Part shown: positions 34,816-43,484 of the stretch, one piece after another | How the letters are laid out: each line of letters starts with the position of its first letter | How positions within the stretch are numbered: the stretch's first letter is position 1 | DNA from: Paenibacillus foliorum | Lineage (GTDB): Bacteria > Bacillota > Bacilli > Paenibacillales > NBRC-103111 | Direction: 5' to 3' | Length of the DNA stretch: 64,000 bases | Assembly (NCBI RefSeq): GCF_013141765.1 | Contig: NZ_WHOD01000101.1 | Location: 1-64,000 of the forward strand | Notes under the pieces: generated by a model | What the model saw: only the letters and a program-made list of their open reading frames with translations | The model's database searches: none | What the model was told of the DNA's origin: nothing | Position numbers and translations under genes: made by a program

Positions 34816-37170
34816 TTAATCCATACTATTCCAAATGATTCTCAGCGTTTCTTGCTCAATGGAGCTTATGAATTTGTTAAACATTTGAAAGGTTTCCCTC
34901 TCAAACTCCACAATAGGATCAAGCTGCGCATAATTCCTTAATTCAATTCCATTCTTGACCTCCTCAACAGCCTCTAAATAATGCATCCAATTCATATCAA
35001 TAGAATAAATGAAGGCTTGCCGCTTCAGTTCAATTGCATTTCCTTCAAAAGCTACTTCTTTATCCTTGTAATATTCCATAAGCTGCTGAGTGAACATACC
35101 GATCAGTTCGCCCTGCTCCAATTCGTGCAATCGATCCAACCGAAGGGGTCTCTTATAAGGGAACACGCTACCTAGACTTATCGTTAATCCGATCATATCC
35201 CAATCCTCCGGGAGTGACCCTTGGCAGAACTCCGCAACCTTTTGTTGAATGGTTTTCTGGATCAGGGTTTGAACCTTGGAAGTCAAATCATCCATTTCCA
35301 GCATTTCATTTCTCATAGTGTAGATAATTCTTCGCTGCAGATCGAGAACTTGATCATAACCCATTACACGTTCCCTAATCGTTTGCAGCTCGCCTTCAAC
35401 ATGCGCTTGGGCATCCCGAATACCGCGAGCATAGCGGGGATTGTTGATGAGTGCAAAATCACTGCAATTATTATTCAAGAGTTCATCCATTAGATGGTCG
35501 GGGTAATAATTCATTAACAATTCATCTTCGAAGCAAATGAAAAAGCGTGAGCTGCCACAATCGCCCTGTCTGCCACTTCTACCTCGCAATTGATTGTCGA
35601 TTCTTAGTGAGTCATGTCTTATTGTCCCTATGACCATAAGACCGCCTAGCTCCTCTACTCCCTCTCCAAGCCTGATATCCACACCACGACCCGCCATGTT
35701 AGTCGAGATCGTCACGGACCCACGCTGTCCCGCTAGCCGAATTACATCTGCTTCTTCCTTGTAGTTCTTGGCATTTAATACCTTGTGAGGTATGTTTTGT
35801 TCCAGCAGCATTGCACTCAGCAGTTCCGACTTCTGAATCGAAGCGGTGCCTACCAATATGGGCTGCCCTCTTTCGTTTACACTGATAATTTCTTCTACGA
35901 TTCTTATAAATTTCTCTTCTTCGGTAATGAATAAGAGATCCGGATGATCGATACGATTAATCGGCTTATTCGTCGGGATAGCTATGACATCAGTGCCGTA
36001 GGTTTTGATAAATTCATCTTTAACCTCGGTCGCAGTGCCGGTCATACCACTAAGCTTACCGTACATTCGAAAGTAGTTTTGTAAGGTAATGGTTGATAAA
36101 GTTGCTGGCTGTCCCATCACTATAATACGTTCCTTGGCTTCGATAGCTTGATGCAGGCCTTCAACAAAACGTCGTCCAAACAACAGTCTACCTGTATTTT
36201 GATCAACAATGACAGCCTCTGTCTTCGCCTGTTCATTCGTTACAAGGACATAGTCAACATCTTTCTTTAAAATAAAATGGGCTCGAAGCGACTGCAAAAT
36301 TTTATTATAAAGATCTGCATTGTCTATATGCATCAAGTTGGTGAGGCTCAATGCCATTTCGCATCTATCAACCCCCTTCTCTGTAAGCATGATTTGTTTG
36401 GTTTGTTCAAAAATCTCATAATCTTCGCTGGTCAAGGCCTTAACAATGTTATCTATGTAATAAAAATACTCAGTACCCTTGCCAGGCTCTTCGGAAATTA
36501 ACAACGGTGTACGCGCCTCATCGATCAAAATGCTGTCCACTTCATCGAGGATGACATAGTTGAGCTTGCGCTGGACACGATTAGAGATGTCATACACCAT
36601 ATGATCGCGCAAATAGTCAAAACCAAGCTCATAGTGAGTCGCATAGGTGACATCGCACTGATATTGGGCTTGTTTTTGAGAAATGGACATATTGCTTTCG
36701 ATACAGCCGACAGTGAGACCCAGAAAACGAAAAATCTCCCCCATCTCCGTGCTGTCCCGCTCCGCCAAATAAGGATTGACTGTAACTATATGTACCCCTT
36801 CACCTGACAAAGCATTTAAATAGGCGGCAAAAACAGCAACAGCCGTTTTACCTTCCCCCGTTTTCATTTCTGCAATATTTCCTTCGTGTAGAACAATCGC
36901 CCCCATTAACTGAGCATCATGAATCCTATATCCAAATACTCGGAAGAAGGCTTCCTTCACTAGGGCATAAGCCTCTGGCAATTGGTCGGAAAGGGATTTA
37001 CCGTTGGATATATGTTGTTTCATTGTTTGGGTATGCATGAAAAGTTCATCGTTCGAATTATTTTCAAACCCTTTATGTAAAAGATTAATTCTAGCAATAA
37101 GCGGCTTATATTTAGATAAATTGCGATCCACAGAGGCTTTGTGATAGTAATCACGTAATAATCCGAGCAT
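34816..37170 (-). CDS. secA2: Accessory preprotein translocase ATPase SecA2
   Basis: The 784-residue protein is a SecA motor with Walker A MKTGEGKTA (residues 102-110), DEAD-type box DEVD (209-212), the ISTNMAGRGVDIRLG and QLRGRSGRQGDCGSSRFF helicase motifs, and a scaffold/helical-wing region. It is shorter than housekeeping SecA (about 840) and lacks the C-terminal Cys/His zinc domain that binds SecB or ribosomes. Together with its position before a giant surface-protein gene, this marks it as an accessory SecA2. No secY2 is in the window, so it would use the normal SecYEG channel, as in Bacillus anthracis or Clostridioides difficile (family knowledge). GGAGG lies 13 bases from the ATG with a small hairpin between. 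Confidence 0.93.
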   Translation of the reverse strand: MLGLLRDYYHKASVDRNLSKYKPLIARINLLHKGFENNSNDELFMHTQTMKQHISNGKSLSDQLPEAYALVKEAFFRVFGYRIHDAQLMGAIVLHEGNIAEMKTGEGKTAVAVFAAYLNALSGEGVHIVTVNPYLAERDSTEMGEIFRFLGLTVGCIESNMSISQKQAQYQCDVTYATHYELGFDYLRDHMVYDISNRVQRKLNYVILDEVDSILIDEARTPLLISEEPGKGTEYFYYIDNIVKALTSEDYEIFEQTKQIMLTEKGVDRCEMALSLTNLMHIDNADLYNKILQSLRAHFILKKDVDYVLVTNEQAKTEAVIVDQNTGRLLFGRRFVEGLHQAIEAKERIIVMGQPATLSTITLQNYFRMYGKLSGMTGTATEVKDEFIKTYGTDVIAIPTNKPINRIDHPDLLFITEEEKFIRIVEEIISVNERGQPILVGTASIQKSELLSAMLLEQNIPHKVLNAKNYKEEADVIRLAGQRGSVTISTNMAGRGVDIRLGEGVEELGGLMVIGTIRHDSLRIDNQLRGRSGRQGDCGSSRFFICFEDELLMNYYPDHLMDELLNNNCSDFALINNPRYARGIRDAQAHVEGELQTIRERVMGYDQVLDLQRRIIYTMRNEMLEMDDLTSKVQTLIQKTIQQKVAEFCQGSLPEDWDMIGLTISLGSVFPYKRPLRLDRLHELEQGELIGMFTQQLMEYYKDKEVAFEGNAIELKRQAFIYSIDMNWMHYLEAVEEVKNGIELRNYAQLDPIVEFERETFQMFNKFISSIEQETLRIIWNSMD

Positions 37171-37171
37171 A

Positions 37172-37184
37172 GTAGCTTTGCTAC
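37172..37184 (-). promoter_or_regulatory. Hairpin between ribosome site and start of secA2
   Basis: On the minus strand the ribosome site GGAGG overlaps a 5-bp hairpin GTAGC-AAA-GCTAC that ends one base before the ATG. Folding shortens the otherwise long 13-base spacing, so it may tune SecA2 synthesis. The rest of 37185-37349 is AT-rich and should hold the secA2 promoter, but I cannot choose one box pair with confidence. Confidence 0.4.
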
Positions 37185-37349
37185 CTCCATTTCTTCCACT
37201 TGCCCTTTAAATCAACGACAAATTAGGCCTTATTATCTAATTAATAGTATCATTGTTACATATTTTTAATCATTTCGACCTATAACTACATATAATTACC
37301 ACCATTTTTCAACAAAATTTTAGGTATAAGGTAACACTATAATACTTTT

Positions 37350-37378
37350 AAACAAAAATAAATCCCCCAAACGGGGGG
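37350..37378 (-). terminator. Terminator of the 37.5-38.6 kb oxidoreductase gene
   Basis: Minus strand CCCCC-GTTT-GGGGG followed by ATTTATTTTTG forms a short GC-only stem with a T-rich tail. It lies about 160 bases past the oxidoreductase stop and upstream of the secA2 promoter region. Confidence 0.6.
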
Positions 37379-37490
37379 GGAGGGGGGTTAGAAGTAGGGG
37401 GTAATTGAATAGTATTTCACTTGAATATCAAGCAAAGTTTGTTTTTTACATTAATTACCAAGTTGGAAGAGGGGGAGATAGGGGTGGGAT
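37373..37490 (+). other. G-run cluster with quadruplex potential
   Basis: The plus strand has runs of eight, six and five G within 37373-37402, and further runs of five, four and three G at 37470-37489. At least four runs of three or more G lie within one 30-base stretch. It falls in the 366-base gap between secA2 and the oxidoreductase gene; no gene is visible there. Confidence 0.5.
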
Positions 37491-37536
37491 GCACTAAAGT
37501 TTTTTCTGACCCTGGGACTCCAAGCTCTTAATCGCT

Positions 37537-38559
37537 TTACTGGGGCTCGTTCACTTTCACAAGCATTTTCCCTAAATTCGCGCCCTTGAACAATTGCAAA
37601 AACGCATGAGGAACCTGATCAAAACCTTCAATAATCGTTTCTTCATATTTCAATTTGCCTTCAGCCAACCATTTTCCAAGCTCCTGTATACCTTCACTGG
37701 AACGATCCGCGTAATCGCCAAGAACAAATCCTTTTATCAAGGAACGGGTTTTGATTAGTTTCGTTTGAATCCTGGGACCGATATCGCCATCCGTGCTGTT
37801 ATATGACGAAATTGCCCCGCATAAAGCAATACGCGCGTGATTATTCAACAAATTCATGACGGCATCTGAGATAGATCCGCCAACATTATCAAAATAAACA
37901 TCGACCCCATTCGGACATACCTGTTCAAGCGCCTGACTCAAATTATCAACCGTTTTATAATTAAGGGTCGCGTCAAAATGGAGCTCCTTCTCCAGAAATT
38001 GCGTTTTCTCATCTGAACCCGCAATCCCCACCACATATGCCCCTTTAATTTTGGCAATCTGGCCCACAATCATACCGACCGCGCCTGCCGCACCAGAAAC
38101 AACAACTGTTTCTCCCTCTAGGGGACGACCAATATCGAGCAATCCGAAGTATGCCGTGAGCCCCGTTAAACCAAGAACGCTAAGATAAGCGGACAACGGT
38201 GCGATTGTATCGTCGACCTTGCGCAGAGCCGCTGCTTCAACAACATTATAGATTTGCCACCCGAGGATTCCGATGACCTTATCCCCAACGTTAAATAGGC
38301 TGGATTGGGATTGAACGACCTCACCAACGACTCCGCCAACGATTGCTTCACCCAAACGGTACGGTTCGATATAGGACTTGCTCTCGCTCATTCTGCCACG
38401 CATGTAAGGATCTACGGACAAATAAATCGATCGAACGAGAACCTGCCCTTCTTGCAGATCAGGAACAGGGGCTTCTCTAAATTCGAAATTTTGTTCAGTT
38501 GGCATGCCTTCAGGACGGGACAGCAATATAATCTTCCTGTTGTTCAGTTTGGTTTCCAT
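37537..38559 (-). CDS. MDR-family NADP-dependent oxidoreductase (YfmJ/CurA-like)
   Basis: The 340-residue protein matches the zinc-independent medium-chain reductases: N-terminal LLSRPEGMPTEQNFEFREAPVPDLQEGQVLVR, the family motif YLSVDPYMRGRM, the cofactor loop VVSGAAGAVGMIVGQIAKIKGA (Rossmann, about residues 147-168), and VDVYFDNVGG (about 214-223). Members reduce enal or enone double bonds with NADPH. The start at 38559 (METKLNN) has GAGAGGG 6 bases upstream; an in-frame start 48 bases earlier lacks support. Confidence 0.88.
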   Translation of the reverse strand: METKLNNRKIILLSRPEGMPTEQNFEFREAPVPDLQEGQVLVRSIYLSVDPYMRGRMSESKSYIEPYRLGEAIVGGVVGEVVQSQSSLFNVGDKVIGILGWQIYNVVEAAALRKVDDTIAPLSAYLSVLGLTGLTAYFGLLDIGRPLEGETVVVSGAAGAVGMIVGQIAKIKGAYVVGIAGSDEKTQFLEKELHFDATLNYKTVDNLSQALEQVCPNGVDVYFDNVGGSISDAVMNLLNNHARIALCGAISSYNSTDGDIGPRIQTKLIKTRSLIKGFVLGDYADRSSEGIQELGKWLAEGKLKYEETIIEGFDQVPHAFLQLFKGANLGKMLVKVNEPQ

Positions 38560-38757
38560 AGAATCCCTCTCATTTCTGTAGATATGTAGTTTCATTAAAG
38601 TGTCCAATATATCTGGTAAAAATTCCAGAAAACGGTTTAGTGGTATTCAATGCTCTAGCTCGCACCATAATCGGTAATCAACGGAAAGAAGCCTTCCAAG
38701 TTTGCCTTGAAAGGTTTTTGTGCAGGAGGAGGATTCGGTTTCAGACGAGATCTACAA

Positions 38758-39102
38758 TTATTTCTTCTTGTTATTCTTGTCTTCTGCTTCCATATATTCT
38801 TCTAATTCCTTCTCAATCTGTTTATTCAATTCTGTCGATTCGGTATGATCTTTATCCATTAACTGCTCTTTTTCCAATTCCTCTTCAATCTCATCATTAA
38901 TCATATTAAAATCATCCTTATCTTCAATCCCTAGCTTCTCCTTGATCCTCTGTAAATCGGAGTGAATTTCTTTGTTTCTTATATGTGTACTTAAAACGAG
39001 TCCAAAAATGACTGCGATAAGCACCAATATTCCATACGGTCCAAGAAAAATCGATATTAAAATAGCGGCTACTATGGCGGCGATTATACCGAATAGGGTC
39101 AT
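38758..39102 (-). CDS. Small membrane protein with charged coiled-coil tail
   Basis: The 114-residue product begins with about 50 hydrophobic residues forming two membrane segments (MTLFGIIAAIVAAILISIFL and GILVLIAVIFGLVLS) followed by a strongly charged, probably coiled-coil tail rich in Glu and Lys (ending EYMEAEDKNNKKK). AAAGGA lies 8 bases before the ATG at 39102, which is preferred to an in-frame upstream start at 39123. Function unknown; N-in membrane anchor with a cytoplasmic helix is inferred. Confidence 0.65.
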   Translation of the reverse strand: MTLFGIIAAIVAAILISIFLGPYGILVLIAVIFGLVLSTHIRNKEIHSDLQRIKEKLGIEDKDDFNMINDEIEEELEKEQLMDKDHTESTELNKQIEKELEEYMEAEDKNNKKK

Positions 39103-39144
39103 GTCTATATCCTTTCTGCCCAAAGGGCGGCAGCCTGAAAAGCT

Positions 39145-39597
39145 TTATTCGATCTTGTACTTTAATAAGGGTAATTGTAAGTGTTCATTCACTGTCGATT
39201 TCGCCAGTCCTATTCTTTTAGCACCTAATCGCAAGTAAAATTCTTCTGCATGGGGATCGCTTTTAATAATGAATTCCTGAATATGCATACCTTTAATAGT
39301 GTTCATGAGATGCTGCCATAGTGATTTGCCTATTCCTTTTCCTATGCTTGCAGGCTTTATAAACAGCCATACTAGCTCTGCTTCTTCCCCAACTGCTCTA
39401 AAATGATAAAACCCTTTAATACTATCATCTTCCTCAAATATAAAAATAGAATCTCGTTGTATATCTTGTTCCGATACCTTCAAGTGTTCTCTTGCTGCCT
39501 CAAGGTATTCGGTATCATACTTCCAATAGGACTTAGACTCGAAGGCAAGTTGGCTTAAGTTTTCTGCTTCTTTAGGGATTGCTTTTCTGATATTAAT
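39145..39597 (-). CDS. GNAT N-acetyltransferase, apparent ATT start
   Basis: The acetyl-CoA motif (VWLFIKPASIGKGIGKSLWQHL) and C-terminal FYLRLGAKRIG identify a GNAT enzyme. A conventional start (TTG 39483) gives only 112 residues and removes the first strand and helix of the fold. The open frame extends upstream to a TGA at 39604-39606 and reads INIRKAIPKEAENLSQLAFE, an ordinary GNAT N-terminus. The only initiator-like codon there is ATT at 39595-39597, 10 bases after AGGAAGGG (39608-39615). ATT initiation giving 150 residues is the best reading; a one-base frameshift from the nearby out-of-frame ATG (39607) is the alternative. Substrate unknown. Confidence 0.75.
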   Translation of the reverse strand: MNIRKAIPKEAENLSQLAFESKSYWKYDTEYLEAAREHLKVSEQDIQRDSIFIFEEDDSIKGFYHFRAVGEEAELVWLFIKPASIGKGIGKSLWQHLMNTIKGMHIQEFIIKSDPHAEEFYLRLGAKRIGLAKSTVNEHLQLPLLKYKIE

Positions 39598-39644
39598 GTT
39601 TATTCATCCCTTCCTATTGGATAGAACTCCCTTGGATTACTCCA

Positions 39645-40175
39645 TTATTCGCCATTATCCAATATCCAAATTACCGCATCTAATAAATTATCAGCTATAT
39701 AATCAGGCTCTGTTTCGGCCCATTTACTTCTGTATTTCCCTAAAGATTCTTCTCCCCAACCTGTTCTCACTAATATTTTGGTTGCTCCGACCGCTGATGC
39801 GGCTAAGATATCCGTTGAACCTACATCACCAATAACAATGCATTTGGATAAATCTAAATTAAACTCTCTTGAAGCTTGAATTAGCATCCCAGGTGCAGGC
39901 TTATGACAATTACATTGATGTTCGGGTTCATGAGGACATATATAGGCTTTTTCAAATCCAAGTCTATTAAATTCCTTAATAAAATCATCCTCTGTTACTT
40001 CGCCACGAGAGATTCTATGTTGATTAGTAAATGCAAATATCCTTAGTCCACTGGTCTTCAACCTACTAATTGCTTCCTCAGAGAAGGGATATGGACTAAA
40101 GTCTCTTGGGTGTTTAAAATGTCCTGTCCCACCAATGGTGCCATCTCTATCAATAAAAACGGCTTGATATTTCAT
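39645..40175 (-). CDS. HAD-family phosphatase (HAD-IIIA type)
   Basis: The 176-residue protein has the HAD nucleophile motif AVFIDRDGTIGGTGHF (residues 5-20), motif II FAFTNQHRISRGE, a Cys/His cluster YICPHEPEHQCNCHKPAPGML like the zinc site of GmhB/histidinol-phosphatase enzymes, and motif III/IV VIGDVGSTDILAA. It would dephosphorylate a sugar or alcohol phosphate. The start at 40175 follows GGGGGAG; an earlier in-frame ATG at 40217 is less likely. Confidence 0.85.
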   Translation of the reverse strand: MKYQAVFIDRDGTIGGTGHFKHPRDFSPYPFSEEAISRLKTSGLRIFAFTNQHRISRGEVTEDDFIKEFNRLGFEKAYICPHEPEHQCNCHKPAPGMLIQASREFNLDLSKCIVIGDVGSTDILAASAVGATKILVRTGWGEESLGKYRSKWAETEPDYIADNLLDAVIWILDNGE

Positions 40176-40232
40176 TAGTTTCTCCCCCAAAAATTTAATG
40201 CCATTAACTTCTTTCATGATTTATTGTTGCTG

Positions 40233-40565
40233 TTATATTTCAATATATTCGGATACTCTCAATTCAAGGATTTCAATTAATTCATCATCCATAAATTGAT
40301 AGTCATCAGGGATATCTAAACAAATTATTGTTTTATTCATGATTTCTGTCTTAAATTTATCCCTAAGTCTTCTTAAATGTTTCTTCTCCATTACAAAAAT
40401 GAGATCCGCCCAACCAATATGCCCTTCTGTGACCCTGATTCTAGCGCTCTCTTCTGTACCAGCAGACTTAACATCATATCCATTACGTTTATCAAATATT
40501 TTCTCTGCCGTTAAACTTCTCCATTTATTCCTGCTGCAAATAAATAATAATTGTATCTTGCACAC
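40233..40565 (-). CDS. Low-molecular-weight phosphotyrosine phosphatase-like protein
   Basis: The 110-residue protein resembles the short bacterial LMW-PTP-like family: LLFICSRNKWRSLTAEKIF (active-site loop CSRNKWRS with Cys and Arg, about residues 10-17), SAGTEESARIRVTE, WADLIFVMEKKHL and the late CLDIPDDYQFMDDELIEIL with the general-acid Asp region. The P-loop is CX5RS as required. The start is unclear: GTG at 40565 lies immediately after AGGAA; an ATA three codons later has better spacing. It precedes the HAD phosphatase gene by 57 bases. Confidence 0.82.
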   Translation of the reverse strand: MCKIQLLFICSRNKWRSLTAEKIFDKRNGYDVKSAGTEESARIRVTEGHIGWADLIFVMEKKHLRRLRDKFKTEIMNKTIICLDIPDDYQFMDDELIEILELRVSEYIEI

Positions 40566-40729
40566 TTCCTATCTATGATTTCCCCGATATCACATAACTT
40601 CTTATCGGCTATTTTGATAATACCACATTATGGTAAACGAAATGACAAATACCCCCAAATCAAATTTTGAGGTTATTTATCCTAATATTCTTTCCTTGAT
40701 CTCAGCATAATACATTCAGCTATCATGCA

Positions 40730-41092
40730 TCAATCCGTATTCCGTGCTCTATGGTTAACTCCCCAATCGTACATAATTTCAAAAATAGGCTCCAGAGTTT
40801 TTCCATACGGACTCATTTGGTATTCAACCCGCGGCGGCATTTCCGGAAATACTTTGCGACTAATCAAGCCGTCCTGTTCCAGCTCCTTAAGATGCTGAGT
40901 GAGCACCTTTTGCGAAATGCCGGGAATTAAACGGCGGAGCTCATTGTACCGTCTTCCACCTTCATTAACATGCCAAAGGATGAGCATTTTCCACTTGCCG
41001 CCAATCGCTTGAATCGTTGTCCAAACATGGATATAACAATCGATATCCTCTTCATTGTATCCGGACTGAGTCCTTAAAAAATCTAAGTCCAT
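40730..41092 (-). CDS. HxlR-family transcription regulator
   Basis: This 120-residue winged-helix protein has the HxlR signature: CYIHVWTTIQAIGGKWKMLILWHVNEGGRRYNELRRLIPGISQKVLTQHLKELEQDGLISRKVFPEMPPRVEYQMSPYGKTL. HxlR-type regulators often sense electrophiles through a Cys. Start at 41092 (MDLDFLR) with GGAGGGGG 8 bases upstream. It is divergent from an SDR gene, the usual target arrangement, with a shared 151-base promoter region. Confidence 0.9.
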   Translation of the reverse strand: MDLDFLRTQSGYNEEDIDCYIHVWTTIQAIGGKWKMLILWHVNEGGRRYNELRRLIPGISQKVLTQHLKELEQDGLISRKVFPEMPPRVEYQMSPYGKTLEPIFEIMYDWGVNHRARNTD

Positions 41093-41243
41093 GGATTTAT
41101 CCCCCTCCATTTTTTTCAATTGTACCATAGCAAATCCGCATCTTATTCATTTCTAACTTAAAGGTAACTATCAGATAATAAAGTGCCTTCTTGTGTATCA
41201 CTGGCGAAAGATTTACATTAAATGCAAAGGAGTGTGTGTAGCC

Positions 41244-41987
41244 ATGTTAAAAAAATGGGATGGAAAAGTAGTTATTATTACTGGGGCTTCCAGAGGAATC
41301 GGGCAGGAAATTGCTGAGCAATTCGCTTTAAATGGAGCAAAGGTAGTAGTCAATTATGCAAATCATACAGGCAAAGCAGAGGAGGTCGTAGCTAGCATCC
41401 AAAAAAATGGAGGTGAAGCCACAGCCATTCAAGCCGATATTAGCCGTGTTGCCGAAGTGGCGATGCTATTTCAAAAAACTATCGAAGCCTACGGACAAAT
41501 CGACATTCTCGTAAACAACGCCGGCTTGTTGATGACTAAGCCCATCCAAGATGTAACAGAGGAAGATTATGATCGCTTATTTGCTACTAACGTGAAAGGC
41601 ACTTACTTTGCCTGCCAGCAAGCGGCCAAGCATATGAGTAAAAATGGACGAATCATCAACTTCTCGACCTCCGTTACCGGCTCCATGTTTCCTGCTTACA
41701 GCCTATACGCTGGTACCAAGGGCGCTGTTGAACAATTTACTCGGCAGCTTGCCAAAGAATTCGGACCGAAGGGGATTACGATCAATGCGATTGCTCCTGG
41801 GCCAATCCAGACCGAATTATTTACAAATGGCAAAACAGCAGCTCAGATCCAAGGCATTATTAACATGAATTCATTCGGCCGCTTGGGTGAGACGGATGAT
41901 ATAGCCGGAACCGTGCTTTTCTTAGCAAGTGATGAATCCCGCTGGATTACAGGCCAAACTATTAGAGTCAATGGAGGATTTATATAA
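41244..41987 (+). CDS. SDR-family oxidoreductase
   Basis: The 247-residue short-chain dehydrogenase has the cofactor loop TGASRGIGQEIAEQFA (TGxxxGIG, about residues 13-28), NNAGLL (about 91-96), the catalytic Ser/Tyr/Lys (STSVTGS...YSLYAGTKGAVEQF, Tyr in YAGTK) and the late DESRWITGQTIRVNGGF. NAD(P)-dependent reduction of a carbonyl is expected; FabG-like paralogue. ATG 41244 follows AAAGGAG by 11 bases. It is divergent from an HxlR regulator and probably its target. Confidence 0.88.
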   Translation: MLKKWDGKVVIITGASRGIGQEIAEQFALNGAKVVVNYANHTGKAEEVVASIQKNGGEATAIQADISRVAEVAMLFQKTIEAYGQIDILVNNAGLLMTKPIQDVTEEDYDRLFATNVKGTYFACQQAAKHMSKNGRIINFSTSVTGSMFPAYSLYAGTKGAVEQFTRQLAKEFGPKGITINAIAPGPIQTELFTNGKTAAQIQGIINMNSFGRLGETDDIAGTVLFLASDESRWITGQTIRVNGGFI

Positions 41988-41997
41988 GGTTAAGGAG

Positions 41998-43449
41998 TCA
42001 GCGATAGCTATTTAATTTTCCTGTGATTGTGTAATCTTCTATGTTAAGGGACACATTGATACGAAATTGAAGCTCTATACTGGGGTTGCTGAACTTAATA
42101 ATGTAGGTAACCACGTATGGAGTCTCAATATAGAACAAAGTAAGCTTAAGCGTGTTTTTATCCTGCCATTCAGCGTAGGTAACAGCCTCTTGTTGGTGAA
42201 GAGATAGGTCTTTAGTAAAAACATCTTGAATAGACACAGGCTTCGTAAAATCAAACCCTAACATTGTATTATCCCTATTCTCATAAATAAGCTGAACCTC
42301 CAATTGTTCTTCCTTCATGAACAGGTTCAGCTCTTGGAGATGGTATGGATTTTCGTCCATAATATAACATGCACTCCCCCTATTCGGTATGTCGTCAGGA
42401 GTAGGCTCTGGTAACGGAACAGGGCATGTCATATTAGCAAGGCGCTGTTGTAATTCACTATTGTCATCAAGGGATGGGCGATGATCCGGGTCTATTGGGT
42501 CCATAATATGCTCATAGATTAAATCCAAAAGCGTTTGGAGCTGCTTCATGCTTGTAAAGCTTGCGGTGGCGGCAATAACTATACGCTCATTCGGTGCAAC
42601 AAAACACAATTGTCCAAAAGAACCATCCCCTCTAAAGCACCCTCGACGACATAGAATAAATTGATATCCATAGCCTTGAGATGTATCAATCCTGCTTTCA
42701 CCTCTGCGGTTGTCACTTTGCTCTTGGGTAGCTAAATCAATATAGGATTCCGAAACAATTCTCCGACCCTCGTACACCCCTTTATCTAAAAGCATTTGGC
42801 CAAATTTGGCTATGCCTTCGGTAGATAGGCTTAATCCCATTCCTCCCGCAGTAATGCCCATTGGGCAGGTTTCCCACGAGGGTTTTGGAATTCCCAGAGG
42901 CTCAAACAACCGCGGCATTAAAAAGTCAACCAAGCTTTCGCCCGTTACTTTTTCAATAATGGCAGATAACATGTAGGTCGCATGAGTACTGTAACGATAG
43001 TAACTGCCAGGCTCATGCTGTACCTCTAAGGATAAAAATGCTTTTACCCAGTCCGTCTCGTTAGCCACAGCACTATAGATGTTATCATTATGGCCGGTAT
43101 TCATGGATAACAGGTGGTGTACGGTCATTTGCGCTAAATGTAAGGATGGGTGATCCGGCAGTTGATCGGAAAAAAAGGATATTACTTTATCCTGCAGGTC
43201 CAAATATCCACTATCCCAAGCAATACCTACAGCTATCGAAGTAAAGCTTTTACTAAGTGAAAACAATAATTGCTGACAATCCTTGCGGTATGGCTTTCGC
43301 CAAAACTGGGCTGTGGCTTGACCATCCTGCAATAGCATAAAACTGTTTAGTTCCAGGCCCAGTTCCTCTATCCGATCAAAAAAATGTAATAAATGCCTCG
43401 AAGAAAGCCCATGGTTTTCGGGCAAATCACTGCGTATTTCTGCTCCCAA
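41998..43449 (-). CDS. Serine hydrolase, class C beta-lactamase fold
   Basis: The 483-residue protein has an N-terminal beta-lactamase/penicillin-binding-like domain with catalytic SxxK as SLSK in LLFSLSKSFTSIAVG (about residues 83-97), the second-motif Tyr in YYRYSTHATYML (YST in place of the usual YSN/YAN), and GDGSFGQLCF near the third motif. A C-terminal extension of about 150 residues forms a lipocalin-like beta domain. No signal peptide is present. Such enzymes are esterases or peptidases. TTG start at 43449 has AAGGAGG 8 bases upstream. Its stop is 10 bases from the convergent SDR gene. Confidence 0.85.
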   Translation of the reverse strand: MGAEIRSDLPENHGLSSRHLLHFFDRIEELGLELNSFMLLQDGQATAQFWRKPYRKDCQQLLFSLSKSFTSIAVGIAWDSGYLDLQDKVISFFSDQLPDHPSLHLAQMTVHHLLSMNTGHNDNIYSAVANETDWVKAFLSLEVQHEPGSYYRYSTHATYMLSAIIEKVTGESLVDFLMPRLFEPLGIPKPSWETCPMGITAGGMGLSLSTEGIAKFGQMLLDKGVYEGRRIVSESYIDLATQEQSDNRRGESRIDTSQGYGYQFILCRRGCFRGDGSFGQLCFVAPNERIVIAATASFTSMKQLQTLLDLIYEHIMDPIDPDHRPSLDDNSELQQRLANMTCPVPLPEPTPDDIPNRGSACYIMDENPYHLQELNLFMKEEQLEVQLIYENRDNTMLGFDFTKPVSIQDVFTKDLSLHQQEAVTYAEWQDKNTLKLTLFYIETPYVVTYIIKFSNPSIELQFRINVSLNIEDYTITGKLNSYR

Positions 43450-43484
43450 ATTTAAATCCTCCTTTCCCTCAATACTCGAATGCC

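Noticed and set aside
38560-38757. Minus-strand frame ending PPPAQKPFKANLEGFFPLIT in the gap after the small membrane-protein gene
   Set aside because: It is short, without start or ribosome site, and I cannot assign it to a family; it may be a gene remnant but the evidence is too thin.
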